NCBI GenBank assembly: GCA_008501825.1
Contig: QQUA01000003.1
Location: 1-64,000, forward strand
Origin: Planctomycetota bacterium
GTDB lineage: Bacteria; Planctomycetota; UBA1135
Direction of reading: 5' to 3'
Length of the DNA stretch: 64,000 bases
Shown here: one piece after another, positions 42,077-51,442 of the stretch
Layout of the letters: each line of letters starts with the position of its first letter
How positions within the stretch are numbered: position 1 is the stretch's first letter
Position numbers and translations under genes: made by a program
The notes under the pieces: generated by a model
Databases searched by the model: none
Told to the model about the DNA's origin: nothing
What the model saw: the letters and a program-made list of their open reading frames with translations, nothing else

Positions 42077-42787
42077 TCAGGCTCCGCTTTCCACCTTGGA
42101 AATCCACTGAAGTAATGGGGCGATTTGGCGGTATTTTCGCACGCAACGCGTAACGAATCCTTTTTCTTTCAAATGGCTTGCCGGGGACATGTTGGTTTTG
42201 GCCCAGAGTTCATCCATGCGAAGCAGGTCGGCGGAGGGATGGTCGGATGGCCAGCCTCTGGGGACTCGGGCGCGAGTGGGCTGCGCTAGTTCCAGGCCGG
42301 CTTTTTCCAGTTTATTCATGATGTGCTTGAGCTCGTTTGCCAATTCTGGTTCGGAAACGGCTTGCCGGAAGGCACGTAAAAAATTTGCCGGCACCTTGCG
42401 GAAACCGCAGTGCAGCAGGTATCCCTTAGGGTAAATTCCGACGTAGAAATGAGGGCATTCCTTTTTTCTTTGGCCGGTTTGCAGCCAAAAGAGCATGCCA
42501 AGGTTGGTTTTGTAAGGCCGCTTATCCTTGCTAAAACGAGTGTCCCGATGGATTCGGAAGATAGAGCCGGAACCGTTCACCTTGGTCGCATCAAAAGCCA
42601 GATCCGGTTGGATTTCCTGAAGGCGAGTACCGAGGTCCATGACAAAGCTTTTCGCCGGTAGCAAAACCGATTCCTCGTAGCGGACTTTGTTCGTTTCGAA
42701 CCACTCCTTGCGATTGTTGGCTTCAAGATCCTGGAAGAACCGCAAAGTATCCACGGGGAATCCAGAAAATCGGAAGTTCGCATTCAC
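42077..42787 (-). CDS. DUF2461-family protein
   Basis: A 236-residue protein matching the DUF2461/TIGR02453 family: LRFFQDLEANNRKEWFETNK at the N-terminus, FRIHRDTRFSKDKRPYKTN in the middle, and HFYVGIYPKGYLLHCGF. Full length. Function is unknown. It is convergent with the acetyltransferase gene with a 19-bp gap. Confidence 0.9.
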   Translation of the reverse strand: MNANFRFSGFPVDTLRFFQDLEANNRKEWFETNKVRYEESVLLPAKSFVMDLGTRLQEIQPDLAFDATKVNGSGSIFRIHRDTRFSKDKRPYKTNLGMLFWLQTGQRKKECPHFYVGIYPKGYLLHCGFRKVPANFLRAFRQAVSEPELANELKHIMNKLEKAGLELAQPTRARVPRGWPSDHPSADLLRMDELWAKTNMSPASHLKEKGFVTRCVRKYRQIAPLLQWISKVESGA

Positions 42788-42967
42788 CGAATCAGGCTCC
42801 AGGCTGGCGGTTCGCGGTCGGATTCGACCCCTCGGTTTCAGGCGATCTTAATGGAATGGATAGGGGGATCCAATGGGCGATTCAGAGCCTTGATCCCGGT
42901 TAAAAAGCCTCCTATTTGATAGTCTATTTCGTATCCCTTGGTGGATGTCCCCTGGAGACCTTCCCCG

Positions 42968-43378
42968 GTGAGATCAACTCGACTCCTACCTTGCCTTCTC
43001 CTGTTGATGGCTTCAGCCTGTGATCCGGCCGACGAATCTTCCGAGACCGCCGTTTCCAATCAGGCCGAGGCCTGGTTCGGTTCCTTTGGCCCGGCCGAGG
43101 GCATCGTGAGTTTGGAGCTTGGCGAAGATTTTCGCTATGAGTGCTTATACTTGAACGGAATGAGCCTGGATGGGTGCGGGGACGTCGAGGGATCCGGGAC
43201 CTCCACCGGAACGTGGGAATGCACCGGTGGCCGAGTGCAATTCACTCCACTGAGAGAAACCGAGGCCTTGGCCCTGAGCTTCCGAGGAGCGGAGGCCATC
43301 CTTCAATCCGATGGCATGATCTTGACCGCCGAGGGAAAGGAGATTCCTTTGCCGAAAGTGCAGAAGGCCTGGCGTTGA
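42968..43378 (+). CDS. Small putative lipoprotein, 136 aa
   Basis: The N-terminus RLLPCLLLLMASAC is a lipoprotein signal with a lipobox (MASA-C). GTG at 42968 is preferred because GGAG lies about 12 bases upstream and it starts directly at the signal; longer TTG and GTG starts at 42938 and 42941 are possible. The mature part has a small beta-rich domain (SLELGEDFRYECLYLNG, GTWECTGGRVQFTPL) resembling stand-alone META- or lipocalin-like folds in pattern only. I do not recognise a family. Confidence 0.65.
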   Translation: MRSTRLLPCLLLLMASACDPADESSETAVSNQAEAWFGSFGPAEGIVSLELGEDFRYECLYLNGMSLDGCGDVEGSGTSTGTWECTGGRVQFTPLRETEALALSFRGAEAILQSDGMILTAEGKEIPLPKVQKAWR

Positions 43379-43492
43379 TTTTCAGCCTTGGATAGGAAAA
43401 GACCGATTCGGTACGGAAAAAACTGTTATTTACCATGACCGAGATATGACCGAGATCATCTCGAGTACTGGTTACCGCGGCTGATCGAATAA

Positions 43493-43520
43493 GGGGACTC
43501 CCACTTGAAAGTCCCCATGT
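43493..43520 (+). terminator. Hairpin between lipoprotein and serine hydrolase genes
   Basis: GGGGACT (43493-43499) pairs with AGTCCCC (43510-43516), followed by ATGTTTTG. It could terminate transcription of the lipoprotein gene from the left. Confidence 0.5.
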
Positions 43521-43564
43521 TTTGATGCAAGCATTTGCAGGCTCGCCGGCTCGGAGATGCTCGC

Positions 43565-44713
43565 TTAAAGCACCGATTGGCAAATCAATCCCAAGAATTG
43601 GTTGTCGTCCCAGGAACGGGAAGGATTTCCCAGGCGAACAGCGATGAGGGCCAGGCTGGGAACGACGTAGATGCGCTTTTCGTTGGCTCCGGCAGCCATG
43701 TATGCGTCAGCCGGTACGTCCGGCATGACCAGGGAGCCGGAATTCAGCCACCACAGGTATCCGTAGAAAGGATTGGTGTACTGAGACGGGCGAGTGGATT
43801 CCCGGACCCAGGATTCGCTCAACAGTTGTTCACCATCCCACTCTCCGTTGCGCAAATACAGATAGCCGAACTTGGCGAATTCCCGAGCCGAGGCATAGAC
43901 CGATTGGTAGGTCATGGTGTTGCCTCTTTGATCGGTCTTCCACCACGCACCCCACATGCCGATCTTGTCCCACAAATAGGGTCGGGCCAACTCGTGCGGC
44001 TGCTTTCCGGTGGCGTTGAGGATGACTTCCGATAAAACTTGAACGGCTGCGTTGTGGTACAGCCATTCGTCGCAGGGTGGGTGATCCATGCTCAAACCGA
44101 TCGCAAAAGCGTTTTGGTCAGCTGCCAGCAAAAAGGCCAATTCCGAAATCGGATCCCAATGCAGTCCGGAGTCCATGCTCAGCAAATTTCTGAGGGTGAC
44201 CAAGCCATGGCTGGAATCGCGCCACTCCGGCACGTACAAGGCGGCGGAGTCGTTGACGCTGCCAAGAGTTCCCTGTTCGATTAACATTCCTAGCAGGCAA
44301 CTGCTGAAGCTCTTGGCGATGGAATATCCCCGCTCCTTCGTGTCCTTGTTCCAACCTTGGCCGTACCATTCGCCGACTAAATAGCCATTTCGAATGACCA
44401 CAATTCCTTTGGAATCTTGGTCCTGAGCATATTGAAGCGCTTGCTTAAGAACCTGGGGATCCATGCCCTGGGCTTGAGGGGTGGAAGTGGTCCAATCCAA
44501 AGTCGGCCATGGAGCCCATGGGTTCTGGGCCGTCTGCTGGAGGCCTTGCGGTTGAATGAATAGGCTGACATCTGACGGCCAACTAAGCGGCAGTTTCAAT
44601 CCCTCGGACTCCAGCGAACGTTGAGCTTGCTCGCTGAGGGAGCGTTCTTGAGCTAATGCCGAACCGGCCAAGCCGGAAAGCAACAGAAAAAGGGGAAGGA
44701 AGCTCTTCATCAT
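43565..44713 (-). CDS. Secreted serine hydrolase, beta-lactamase/class C PBP family
   Basis: A 382-residue protein with a signal peptide (MMKSFLPLFLLLSGLAGSALA). The beta-lactamase-superfamily catalytic S-x-x-K is SIAK (in ERGYSIAKSFSS), and a YHN triad (Y-x-N) follows in WLYHNAAVQVLSEV. GANEKRIYVVPS may correspond to the third motif. Such proteins include esterases and D-Ala carboxypeptidases; the specific substrate is unknown. ATG at 44713 or 44710 is chosen for the signal peptide. Confidence 0.85.
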   Translation of the reverse strand: MMKSFLPLFLLLSGLAGSALAQERSLSEQAQRSLESEGLKLPLSWPSDVSLFIQPQGLQQTAQNPWAPWPTLDWTTSTPQAQGMDPQVLKQALQYAQDQDSKGIVVIRNGYLVGEWYGQGWNKDTKERGYSIAKSFSSCLLGMLIEQGTLGSVNDSAALYVPEWRDSSHGLVTLRNLLSMDSGLHWDPISELAFLLAADQNAFAIGLSMDHPPCDEWLYHNAAVQVLSEVILNATGKQPHELARPYLWDKIGMWGAWWKTDQRGNTMTYQSVYASAREFAKFGYLYLRNGEWDGEQLLSESWVRESTRPSQYTNPFYGYLWWLNSGSLVMPDVPADAYMAAGANEKRIYVVPSLALIAVRLGNPSRSWDDNQFLGLICQSVL

Positions 44714-44858
44714 AAAAAACCGTAACACTCCATTTCTGAACCGGGTGCGACGGGAAAGTGGAAACTTTTTGGCCACTTCGGACGATTTTGTGTACCCAAG
44801 ACTTCGCCGGAAGGCAGAAAGCCTGCTGGGAACCGACTTTGAGTCCTTCGAACCAGGC

Positions 44859-44889
44859 AAAAAAGTGGCCGGGTCTCTGGGACCCGGCC
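44859..44889 (-). terminator. Rho-independent terminator after the 1352-aa propeller gene
   Basis: On the minus strand GGCCGGGTC pairs perfectly with GACCCGGCC around CCAGA, followed by ACTTTTTT. It lies 20 bp after the stop of the propeller gene. Confidence 0.9.
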
Positions 44890-44909
44890 TCATGCCCTCC
44901 AGTTCCGAA

Positions 44910-47900
44910 TCAGTAAATCCGGCTTTGGATGGAGGAGGGTTGCCGATCTCCACCTTCCGGTTGGACGCCTTCCCTTTCAAGATTCAGGGCATCTTCCTCC
45001 TGCCATAACCAACGGCTGGCAGGTTTTTCAGGGTCGTCTTCGATTTCCAGCGACTGCTCGAGGCGACGGTTGCCGGCTTCAAGGACCACTCGATAGCTCC
45101 CCGGTTGCAGGCGACTTCCCCGGCGCCGACCTCGCCGGCGATTCTGATTTTGAGCTTGACTCGAATCCCTTCGGAGATCCCAGGTGAGGAAATGAGTTCC
45201 GGGCTTATTGACTGGCTCAAAGGTTTTCACCACCTCGCCGTCCAATTGCTCCACCCGCAGGGTCAAGCCGTTTTGGGCTTTGTTCAGAGAGTAGGCCAGA
45301 ACGGTTTCGGTAGCCGGATTGGTGCCGGTGAATCGTTGCAAGCCGTGGATGCCGCGGCGTTGCATGCTGCTCCAATAGGTGACCCGATTGGGCTTGTACA
45401 AATGGACATCTTCTTCTTGGACCTGGCGGTTCCATTGTCTGGGCATGCTCACGTCAGCCACCCACAAGGATCGCCCGTGGGTGCCGGCAACGATTTCATG
45501 TCGAGTCGGATGCTGAGCGAATTCGTGAACCGCCACGGTGGGGAAGTTCTTGCCCATGGGGGACCAGGTGTCGCCCCGATCGGCACTGATCCAAGCGCCG
45601 AATTCGGTACCCAGGTAAAGGACATCCGGGTTTTCCAAATCTTCTCGGAGTACCCGGCTCGAACCTCTGGGAAGGTCGCCGGCCAAGGGTTTCCAATGGA
45701 CGCCGTAATCTTCGCTGACGAAAATATAAGGTTGATCCAAATCGGAACGGTGACCGTCCAGGCATAGGTAAACCCGCCCAGCTTCAAAAGCACTGGCCTC
45801 GAGGGAACTCACGTGCATCGGCTTGGGGATCGATTGGATCAGGGTTTTGCCGGCGGTTTCCTTTTGGTCTTGGCCGGGGGCTCCGCCTTCCCGTTGGGCC
45901 TCGAAATCAAACACCATGGCACCACCAGACGCCTTGATTTTGCCGGTCATCCGGTTTCCGGAAATGGTGGCTTCGATTTGTCCTTTTTGCCCACCGCCTT
46001 CAACCTCCAAAACCAGCTTGCCCGATTCCGGATCAAATTGACCGGATACCACCTTGGATTGGTACATGGGAGATTCCATTTTTCCGCTCCAATCTCCGGC
46101 CTTGGTTTGACCGATGTGGATGGCGAACTTGCGGGCTTCTTCCGGAAATTCTTCGTTGCTGAGAGTGGCGCTCCACTTTCCTAAGGCTTCCGAGGGTGGC
46201 CCCTCATCCTTTTTCTGAGCATCGGATTTGCGGCGGGCGACGAAGTTCATTTCAAATCCACCTTCCCCAAAGGAGAGCTTGCCTTGCAGTTCTCCATTTT
46301 CCTGGCGGGTGGCCGTAACTTGGATTTCACGATCCCTTTGTTGGTAGCGGAAGCTCAGAAGCTGCTTCTCTTCATCCCAAAGCCCCTTTTCAATTTCTCC
46401 CTTGCCTCCTCTGGATTGGAAGCTGCCACTCACCTTTCCGCCTTCTTCCAACCGCAGCTTGAATTCCATGCCGGGGCCGCGGCCGCCGCTTCGTTGTCCT
46501 TCCGGCCTGGTTTGGGCTCTGCCGGCACGGCCTTGGCCGGTGAATCTCGCGGCTCCGCCGCCGCCTTCGCCGCGTTGAATCTCGACCGCCCAAATCCCGG
46601 TGATGGGATCACCCGGAGGGATTTCCAAAGGCTCTTCCTCCTCCTTTGGGGCCGGGGCCGGGCGTTCGGTCAAGGCTGTGAATTCTCGGCCTTCCAGGGA
46701 GCCGTTCCCGTCCAAATCCCAAGTGGCGAAGTCGTCCGCCAGAGACGACGGCCATTCCTTGGCGGTGATGGCCCCATCTTGGTCCAGGTCCAATGCCAAA
46801 GCCCATTGCTGCAACAAATCGCGGCGTTCTTCCAAGGGATCTTTGGGCTCTTCCGCCATCAAATCGATCCAACTACGGCCTCCGTTGCGAGTCACCCACA
46901 AGGCGCCGTCGTCGGTGCCGACGTAAAGCAGATCTTCATCGAGGGGGGATTCGGCCAAAGCCGTGGCTGCACCCTTGTCCCCGGCACTGATCTCCGGGGA
47001 GATGGCCCGCAAGTGATTGCCACGATCCATGGAACGGAAAACGTGATTGCCGGCAGCGTAATAGACCCTGGAATTGTGATGAGAAAGCAAGAACGGAGTT
47101 TTCCAATGGAAGCGGTACTCGCCGTCTTCCGGGGCCCGCGGGCGCATGAATCCTCGTTGCCCGGTACGGAGGTTGATTGAGCCAAGGAAACCGTTTTGGC
47201 TTTCGAAGTAGACCTGATCCGGGTCCTCAGGATCGGTCTTGCAGATGAAGCCGTCGCCACCGCCGATGGACACCCAGTCTTCATTGGCGGGACCGTTGAC
47301 ACTGCGGGTGCGGTTCGGGCCGCCCCAACTGCCGTTGTCCTGCAGTCCACCGTAGACCCGATAGAGTTCCCGGTTGTCGGTGGTGACGTGATAAAACTGG
47401 CCGATGGCCATTTTGTTGTGATGATCCCAGCTTTCCATGCGGTCGTGAGTGACGTAGATACCGCCGTCGTTGCCAAGAATCATGTGGCGTCCGTCGGTGG
47501 GGTCAATCCAAAGAGCATGGTGGTCGACGTGAACTCCGCCGCCACCGCCGTCTCCGGTAAAGGATTTGCCTCCGTCCTTGGATCGATACAAAGAGATTCC
47601 CAGAACGTAGAGGTAGTTGGAATCACTGGGATCGACCCGGATTTGGCTGAAATACATCGGCCTAGGGTTGAGGCTGTTGATTCGGGTCCAGGAATCCCCG
47701 CCGTCGGTGGACTTGTAAATGCCCCCGGTTTGCCAACCTTCGGGCCCTTGATCTTCCTGCAAGTTTTCTCGCTGGCCACCCAAACCGGAACTGAAGGGCT
47801 TATTGTCCTTTTGCTTTTCCGGGACCTCGCCGAAAGTGACGTCGGAGCTTTGAAGTTCCCGTTGGCGAACGAACTCGAAAGTGACGGTGTCCCCGGCTTT

Positions 47901-48968
47901 GTGCTGTCGAATCGCCCGAAGGAATTCTTTTTGCCCCAGCAGGGTGTCTTCTCCAATTCGAATCAGGATGTCGTCCTTTTCCAGACCGGCTTTGTCCGCC
48001 GGGCTGTCTTTCTCCACTTCCGTGATTCGGGCGCCGACGTCGGCGTTTTCCGTACTGACTCCCAACCAGGCCACGTCTTCAGGCAAGCCGGCGATCTTTT
48101 CGGTTTCGATCACCGCGAAAACGACATTCGGATCTTTGTGGTAATAATCGATGCCAATGCGGCCTAAGTTCACCGTCGGAAGACCTTGGGTCAACTTCAT
48201 CCAACTCTTTCCGCCATCGGTGGTCTTGTACAAGCCGCTTCCCGGTCCCCATTTCTTGGCCGGATCATTGGTGTCGTAGATATCTCGCTCTCTTTCGTAG
48301 GTGGCTACGATCAAAGTATTCGGATCAGTGGGATGCATGTCGACGTCAATGACGCCGGTCTTGTCATCCACGTGCAGCAACCGTTCCCAATTCTTTCCGC
48401 CGTCAACGGTTTTAAAAAGACCGCGCTCCGAATTTGGTCCATAAAGCCGGCCGAGGGCGCCGACGTAAACGACGTTGGAGTCTTGAGGATGAATCGCCAG
48501 TTCGCCAATTTGAAAGCTGTTTTCCAAGCCGGCGTGTTTCCAGGTTTTGCCTCCGTCCTCGGATTTATAAACACCATTGCCGTAAGAGACCGAGTTCCTG
48601 GGATTGTCCTCTCCGGTTCCGACCCAAATCACCTCCGGATTGGAGGCGGAAACTTTGACGCAACCGAGAGAAACCGTTGTTTCCCGATCAAATTGGTGCT
48701 GATAGGTATTGCCGTTATTGGTGGTCTTCAGCAATCCGCCGGACGCAGTCGCCGCCCAAAAAGTGAAGGGGTCGGTCGGGTGCACTGCGATATCGATGAT
48801 TCTTCCGCCCATATTGGCCGGGCCGATGGAGCGCCACTGAGGTCGTTCGGCCCATGCCTGAACCGGGTTCGGTGGTGTCTCTTGGGCTTGGGGCGGGGGG
48901 ACGGGAGTCAGTAGCAGAAGGAGGGTGGGAATCATGACAAGGGAGGCGGAGGAAGGGGTTTGTGGCAT
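44910..48968 (-). CDS. Secreted Vps10/sortilin-like Asp-box propeller with inserted PDZ and EF-hand
   Basis: A 1352-residue protein; ATG at 48968 leads into a hydrophobic signal (MIPTLLLLLTPVP, residues 12-24). Asp-box blades run through the N-terminal half (KSEDGGKTW, KTVDGGKNW, KTTDGGKSW, KSTDGGDSW). A PDZ-like domain is inserted at about 299-369 (SPADKAGLEKDDILIRIGED). After more blades come an EF-hand pair at about 726-760 (DLDQDGAITAKEW, DLDGNGSLEGREF), a Gly/Arg-rich linker, two beta-sandwich repeats (about 800-1020; KVSGSFQSRGGKGEIEK and VVSGQFDPESGKLVLEV) and a final blade set (FVSEDYGVHW, ISADRGDTW). The C-terminal tail is a FlgD-like strand set. Similar propellers in other bacteria act as surface proteins of unknown substrate. 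Confidence 0.82.
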   Translation of the reverse strand: MPQTPSSASLVMIPTLLLLLTPVPPPQAQETPPNPVQAWAERPQWRSIGPANMGGRIIDIAVHPTDPFTFWAATASGGLLKTTNNGNTYQHQFDRETTVSLGCVKVSASNPEVIWVGTGEDNPRNSVSYGNGVYKSEDGGKTWKHAGLENSFQIGELAIHPQDSNVVYVGALGRLYGPNSERGLFKTVDGGKNWERLLHVDDKTGVIDVDMHPTDPNTLIVATYERERDIYDTNDPAKKWGPGSGLYKTTDGGKSWMKLTQGLPTVNLGRIGIDYYHKDPNVVFAVIETEKIAGLPEDVAWLGVSTENADVGARITEVEKDSPADKAGLEKDDILIRIGEDTLLGQKEFLRAIRQHKAGDTVTFEFVRQRELQSSDVTFGEVPEKQKDNKPFSSGLGGQRENLQEDQGPEGWQTGGIYKSTDGGDSWTRINSLNPRPMYFSQIRVDPSDSNYLYVLGISLYRSKDGGKSFTGDGGGGGVHVDHHALWIDPTDGRHMILGNDGGIYVTHDRMESWDHHNKMAIGQFYHVTTDNRELYRVYGGLQDNGSWGGPNRTRSVNGPANEDWVSIGGGDGFICKTDPEDPDQVYFESQNGFLGSINLRTGQRGFMRPRAPEDGEYRFHWKTPFLLSHHNSRVYYAAGNHVFRSMDRGNHLRAISPEISAGDKGAATALAESPLDEDLLYVGTDDGALWVTRNGGRSWIDLMAEEPKDPLEERRDLLQQWALALDLDQDGAITAKEWPSSLADDFATWDLDGNGSLEGREFTALTERPAPAPKEEEEPLEIPPGDPITGIWAVEIQRGEGGGGAARFTGQGRAGRAQTRPEGQRSGGRGPGMEFKLRLEEGGKVSGSFQSRGGKGEIEKGLWDEEKQLLSFRYQQRDREIQVTATRQENGELQGKLSFGEGGFEMNFVARRKSDAQKKDEGPPSEALGKWSATLSNEEFPEEARKFAIHIGQTKAGDWSGKMESPMYQSKVVSGQFDPESGKLVLEVEGGGQKGQIEATISGNRMTGKIKASGGAMVFDFEAQREGGAPGQDQKETAGKTLIQSIPKPMHVSSLEASAFEAGRVYLCLDGHRSDLDQPYIFVSEDYGVHWKPLAGDLPRGSSRVLREDLENPDVLYLGTEFGAWISADRGDTWSPMGKNFPTVAVHEFAQHPTRHEIVAGTHGRSLWVADVSMPRQWNRQVQEEDVHLYKPNRVTYWSSMQRRGIHGLQRFTGTNPATETVLAYSLNKAQNGLTLRVEQLDGEVVKTFEPVNKPGTHFLTWDLRRDSSQAQNQNRRRGRRRGSRLQPGSYRVVLEAGNRRLEQSLEIEDDPEKPASRWLWQEEDALNLEREGVQPEGGDRQPSSIQSRIY

Positions 48969-49162
48969 TTCTATCGTGCCGGCCCCGGTGTTGTTGGCTG
49001 GCTTTTTCTGCACCTTTTTGCCAACCGGCAAATTTCTTTGGCATGATGGGGCCGTGGCTGGCCCATTCTCGGCGAGCCCTCCCCTTGTACGTGGCCGGCA
49101 TCGGTTCCCACCGATTCCCCCCGCCGGTCTGTCCCCCTGTCCCCCGAAAGGGAGGTTCCTTC

Positions 49163-51394
49163 ATGTCCATCGGTAACCTCGTGCGATTCGCGAGTCCTCT
49201 CCTCCTGGCCGGTCTGCTTCCGGCTACGGTTCACGCCCAGGGAACCCTTTACTCCTGGTACGGCGATACCGCTTATGACGGTTTAGGGCGCGCGGTTGCG
49301 GCCCTAGGCGACGTCAATGGAGATGGTTACGCCGACGTCTTCAGTGGTGCCCCGTTAGATGGCTTTCTGGCCCAAGACGCCGGTGCCGCCCGAGTCTTTT
49401 CGGGTTTCGACGGCTCCATCATTACCACCCAGTACGATCCAGCCGGCAAGCAGGCCGACGAGTTCGGTTATGCCGTGGCCGGATTGGATGACGTCAATGG
49501 GGACGGGGTCCCCGATTACGTAGTCGGTTCACCCCGTTGGGACACACCCAGTAACGGAGCCGGCAAGATCGTGGTTTACTCGGGAGCGGCTCATGCCATC
49601 CTTTGGGAAGCCAACGGGGCCAGCAACAAGGATTTCCTCGGTTGGTCCGTAGACAATGCCGGGGACGTCAACAATGACGGTTTCGGTGACATCATTGCCG
49701 GCGCTTGGGAATACGATCCCGGCATCAATCCTGGACCCGGAAAGGGATACGCTCGGGTTTACAACGGCTTGACCGGTGCGGTCATTCACGAGTGGACCGG
49801 CGATGCGGATTTGGATTTCTTTGGACATGATGTAGCCGGCATCGGCGACATCAATGGTGACAACCACGATGACCTCGCCGTGGGTTTGTACGGTAAGGAC
49901 AACGCCGGAAACAACTCGGGCATGATTCGAGTATTTTCCGGAATTGACGGTTCGATCCTGGCCGACATCGATGGTTTGTCCGGCAACATGAAATTCGGCA
50001 TTTCCGTGTCCGCCGCCGGAGACGTAAACAACGACGGCACCCCGGATATTCTGGTCGGGGGTGACGGCGCCAATCTCAACGGCAACAACAGCGGCAGCGC
50101 TCACGTTCTCAGCGGGGCCAACTTCTCCTTCCTCTACACCTGGTACGGCGACGACGCCGGCGATTTGCTTGGCAAGCGTTTGTCCGGGATCGGCGACGTC
50201 AACGGCGACAATCACGACGACGTGGCCGTGGCCATGAGAGGGGATGACCTAAACGGCGCCAACTCAGGAGCCGTGCGAGTGTTCTCCGGCATTGATGGAA
50301 CCGAGATCTTCACCGTCTACGGCGATACCGACAACGAAGTGCTCGGTTGGGACGTCGGTGGTGGCACGGACATCAACAACGACGGGGTTCCTGACTTCGT
50401 AGCTGGAGCTTCTCAGTACAACAACGGCCCGGGACCGGGCAACGGCCTGACTCGGGCTTACGATCCGACCGGAACGCCTCCGCCGCCGCCTCCGACTTGG
50501 CCGGAACTTCCCACCAGCTTCATGAGCATCGGGAGTGGCTACTCGGAAGGTTTTGAAAGCTACGCTGGAGTGGTTCCCTCCCACATGGCGGTCAACGAGT
50601 TGAATTCCTTGACTCGGACTTACGACTCCGAGGCTTGGTGCAACATCGGCCAAAACGGTCCCCTGACCGGTGGCAACAGTGGAGTGGTTCCCCGGACCGG
50701 TACTTACGGTCTGGAAATGGGATTGAGCCCCTTCACTTCGTTGAACAGTACTCGAAGCAACGGCTTGATCATCGGCTTGGACGGAACCGGCGCCGGTACT
50801 TTGGAAATGAGCTTGTGGGTGTACGACCACGGCGAAGAATCCAACAACGACGACGGCATCTTCCTGAGCGAGAACGGAACCGATTGGGTGGCCGTGTACA
50901 CCGATTGGCAGGGACTTCCTGACGGTGTCTGGACCGAATTGACCGCCATCGATTTGAGTTCCGCTGGCGTCAACACCGATGGGCCGTTCTACCTGGGCAT
51001 CTGCCAGCAGGACAACTTCTCCCTTGGGGCTGGTGACGGCGTCAGCATTGACGACGTGGAAATTGCTCCGGTGGCCAGTGGCCCGACCTTGACCAGTACC
51101 GGAACCTGTGGTGGAGCGATGACCTTCATCGTTGAAAACGCCACCCCCAGCGGCAACGTCGCCTTCGTCTATGCCTTTGGGACCGGTTCTCTGGTGGTTC
51201 CCAATGGATTCCCTTGTGCAGGAACCCAATTGGGCTTGGATAACTCGGCGACCTTGGCGGCGACTTTGCCGGCCGACGCTGCTGGTACCGCCTCTTTGGG
51301 TGCAAACGTACCCGCCGGCGCCTGCGGCAACGTCTTCATGCAGTGCTTGGATCTAAGCACTTGCGAGGTCACCAACGTGTTGACGGTGCAATAG
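49163..51394 (+). CDS. Secreted FG-GAP repeat protein with C-terminal beta domains
   Basis: A 743-residue protein. ATG at 49163 is preceded by GGGAGG at good spacing and begins a signal peptide (MSIGNLVRFASPLLLAGLL). About seven FG-GAP repeats with Ca-binding D-x-N-x-D-G loops (GDVNGDGYADV, DDVNGDGVPDY, GDVNNDGFGDI, GDINGDNHDDL) form an integrin-alpha-like propeller up to about residue 430. A proline-rich linker (PPPPPP) leads to a jelly-roll or MAM-like domain (TRSNGLIIGLDGTGAGTLEM) and a terminal disulfide-rich beta domain with CGG, CAG and CGN cysteines. Likely surface adhesion. Divergent from the Asp-box propeller gene. Confidence 0.85.
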   Translation: MSIGNLVRFASPLLLAGLLPATVHAQGTLYSWYGDTAYDGLGRAVAALGDVNGDGYADVFSGAPLDGFLAQDAGAARVFSGFDGSIITTQYDPAGKQADEFGYAVAGLDDVNGDGVPDYVVGSPRWDTPSNGAGKIVVYSGAAHAILWEANGASNKDFLGWSVDNAGDVNNDGFGDIIAGAWEYDPGINPGPGKGYARVYNGLTGAVIHEWTGDADLDFFGHDVAGIGDINGDNHDDLAVGLYGKDNAGNNSGMIRVFSGIDGSILADIDGLSGNMKFGISVSAAGDVNNDGTPDILVGGDGANLNGNNSGSAHVLSGANFSFLYTWYGDDAGDLLGKRLSGIGDVNGDNHDDVAVAMRGDDLNGANSGAVRVFSGIDGTEIFTVYGDTDNEVLGWDVGGGTDINNDGVPDFVAGASQYNNGPGPGNGLTRAYDPTGTPPPPPPTWPELPTSFMSIGSGYSEGFESYAGVVPSHMAVNELNSLTRTYDSEAWCNIGQNGPLTGGNSGVVPRTGTYGLEMGLSPFTSLNSTRSNGLIIGLDGTGAGTLEMSLWVYDHGEESNNDDGIFLSENGTDWVAVYTDWQGLPDGVWTELTAIDLSSAGVNTDGPFYLGICQQDNFSLGAGDGVSIDDVEIAPVASGPTLTSTGTCGGAMTFIVENATPSGNVAFVYAFGTGSLVVPNGFPCAGTQLGLDNSATLAATLPADAAGTASLGANVPAGACGNVFMQCLDLSTCEVTNVLTVQ

Positions 51395-51412
51395 CCGGAC
51401 TTTCGGCTTTCG

Positions 51413-51438
51413 GCCCGGTCGCTTAAGTGCGGCCGGGC
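51413..51438 (+). terminator. Hairpin terminator directly before mobile element copy B
   Basis: GCCCGG (51413-51418) pairs with CCGGGC (51433-51438), with an inner CGC/GCG stem around TTAAGT. It lies 18 bp after the FG-GAP stop, and the mobile element's TTGA flank begins at the next base. Confidence 0.65.
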
Positions 51439-51442
51439 TTGA

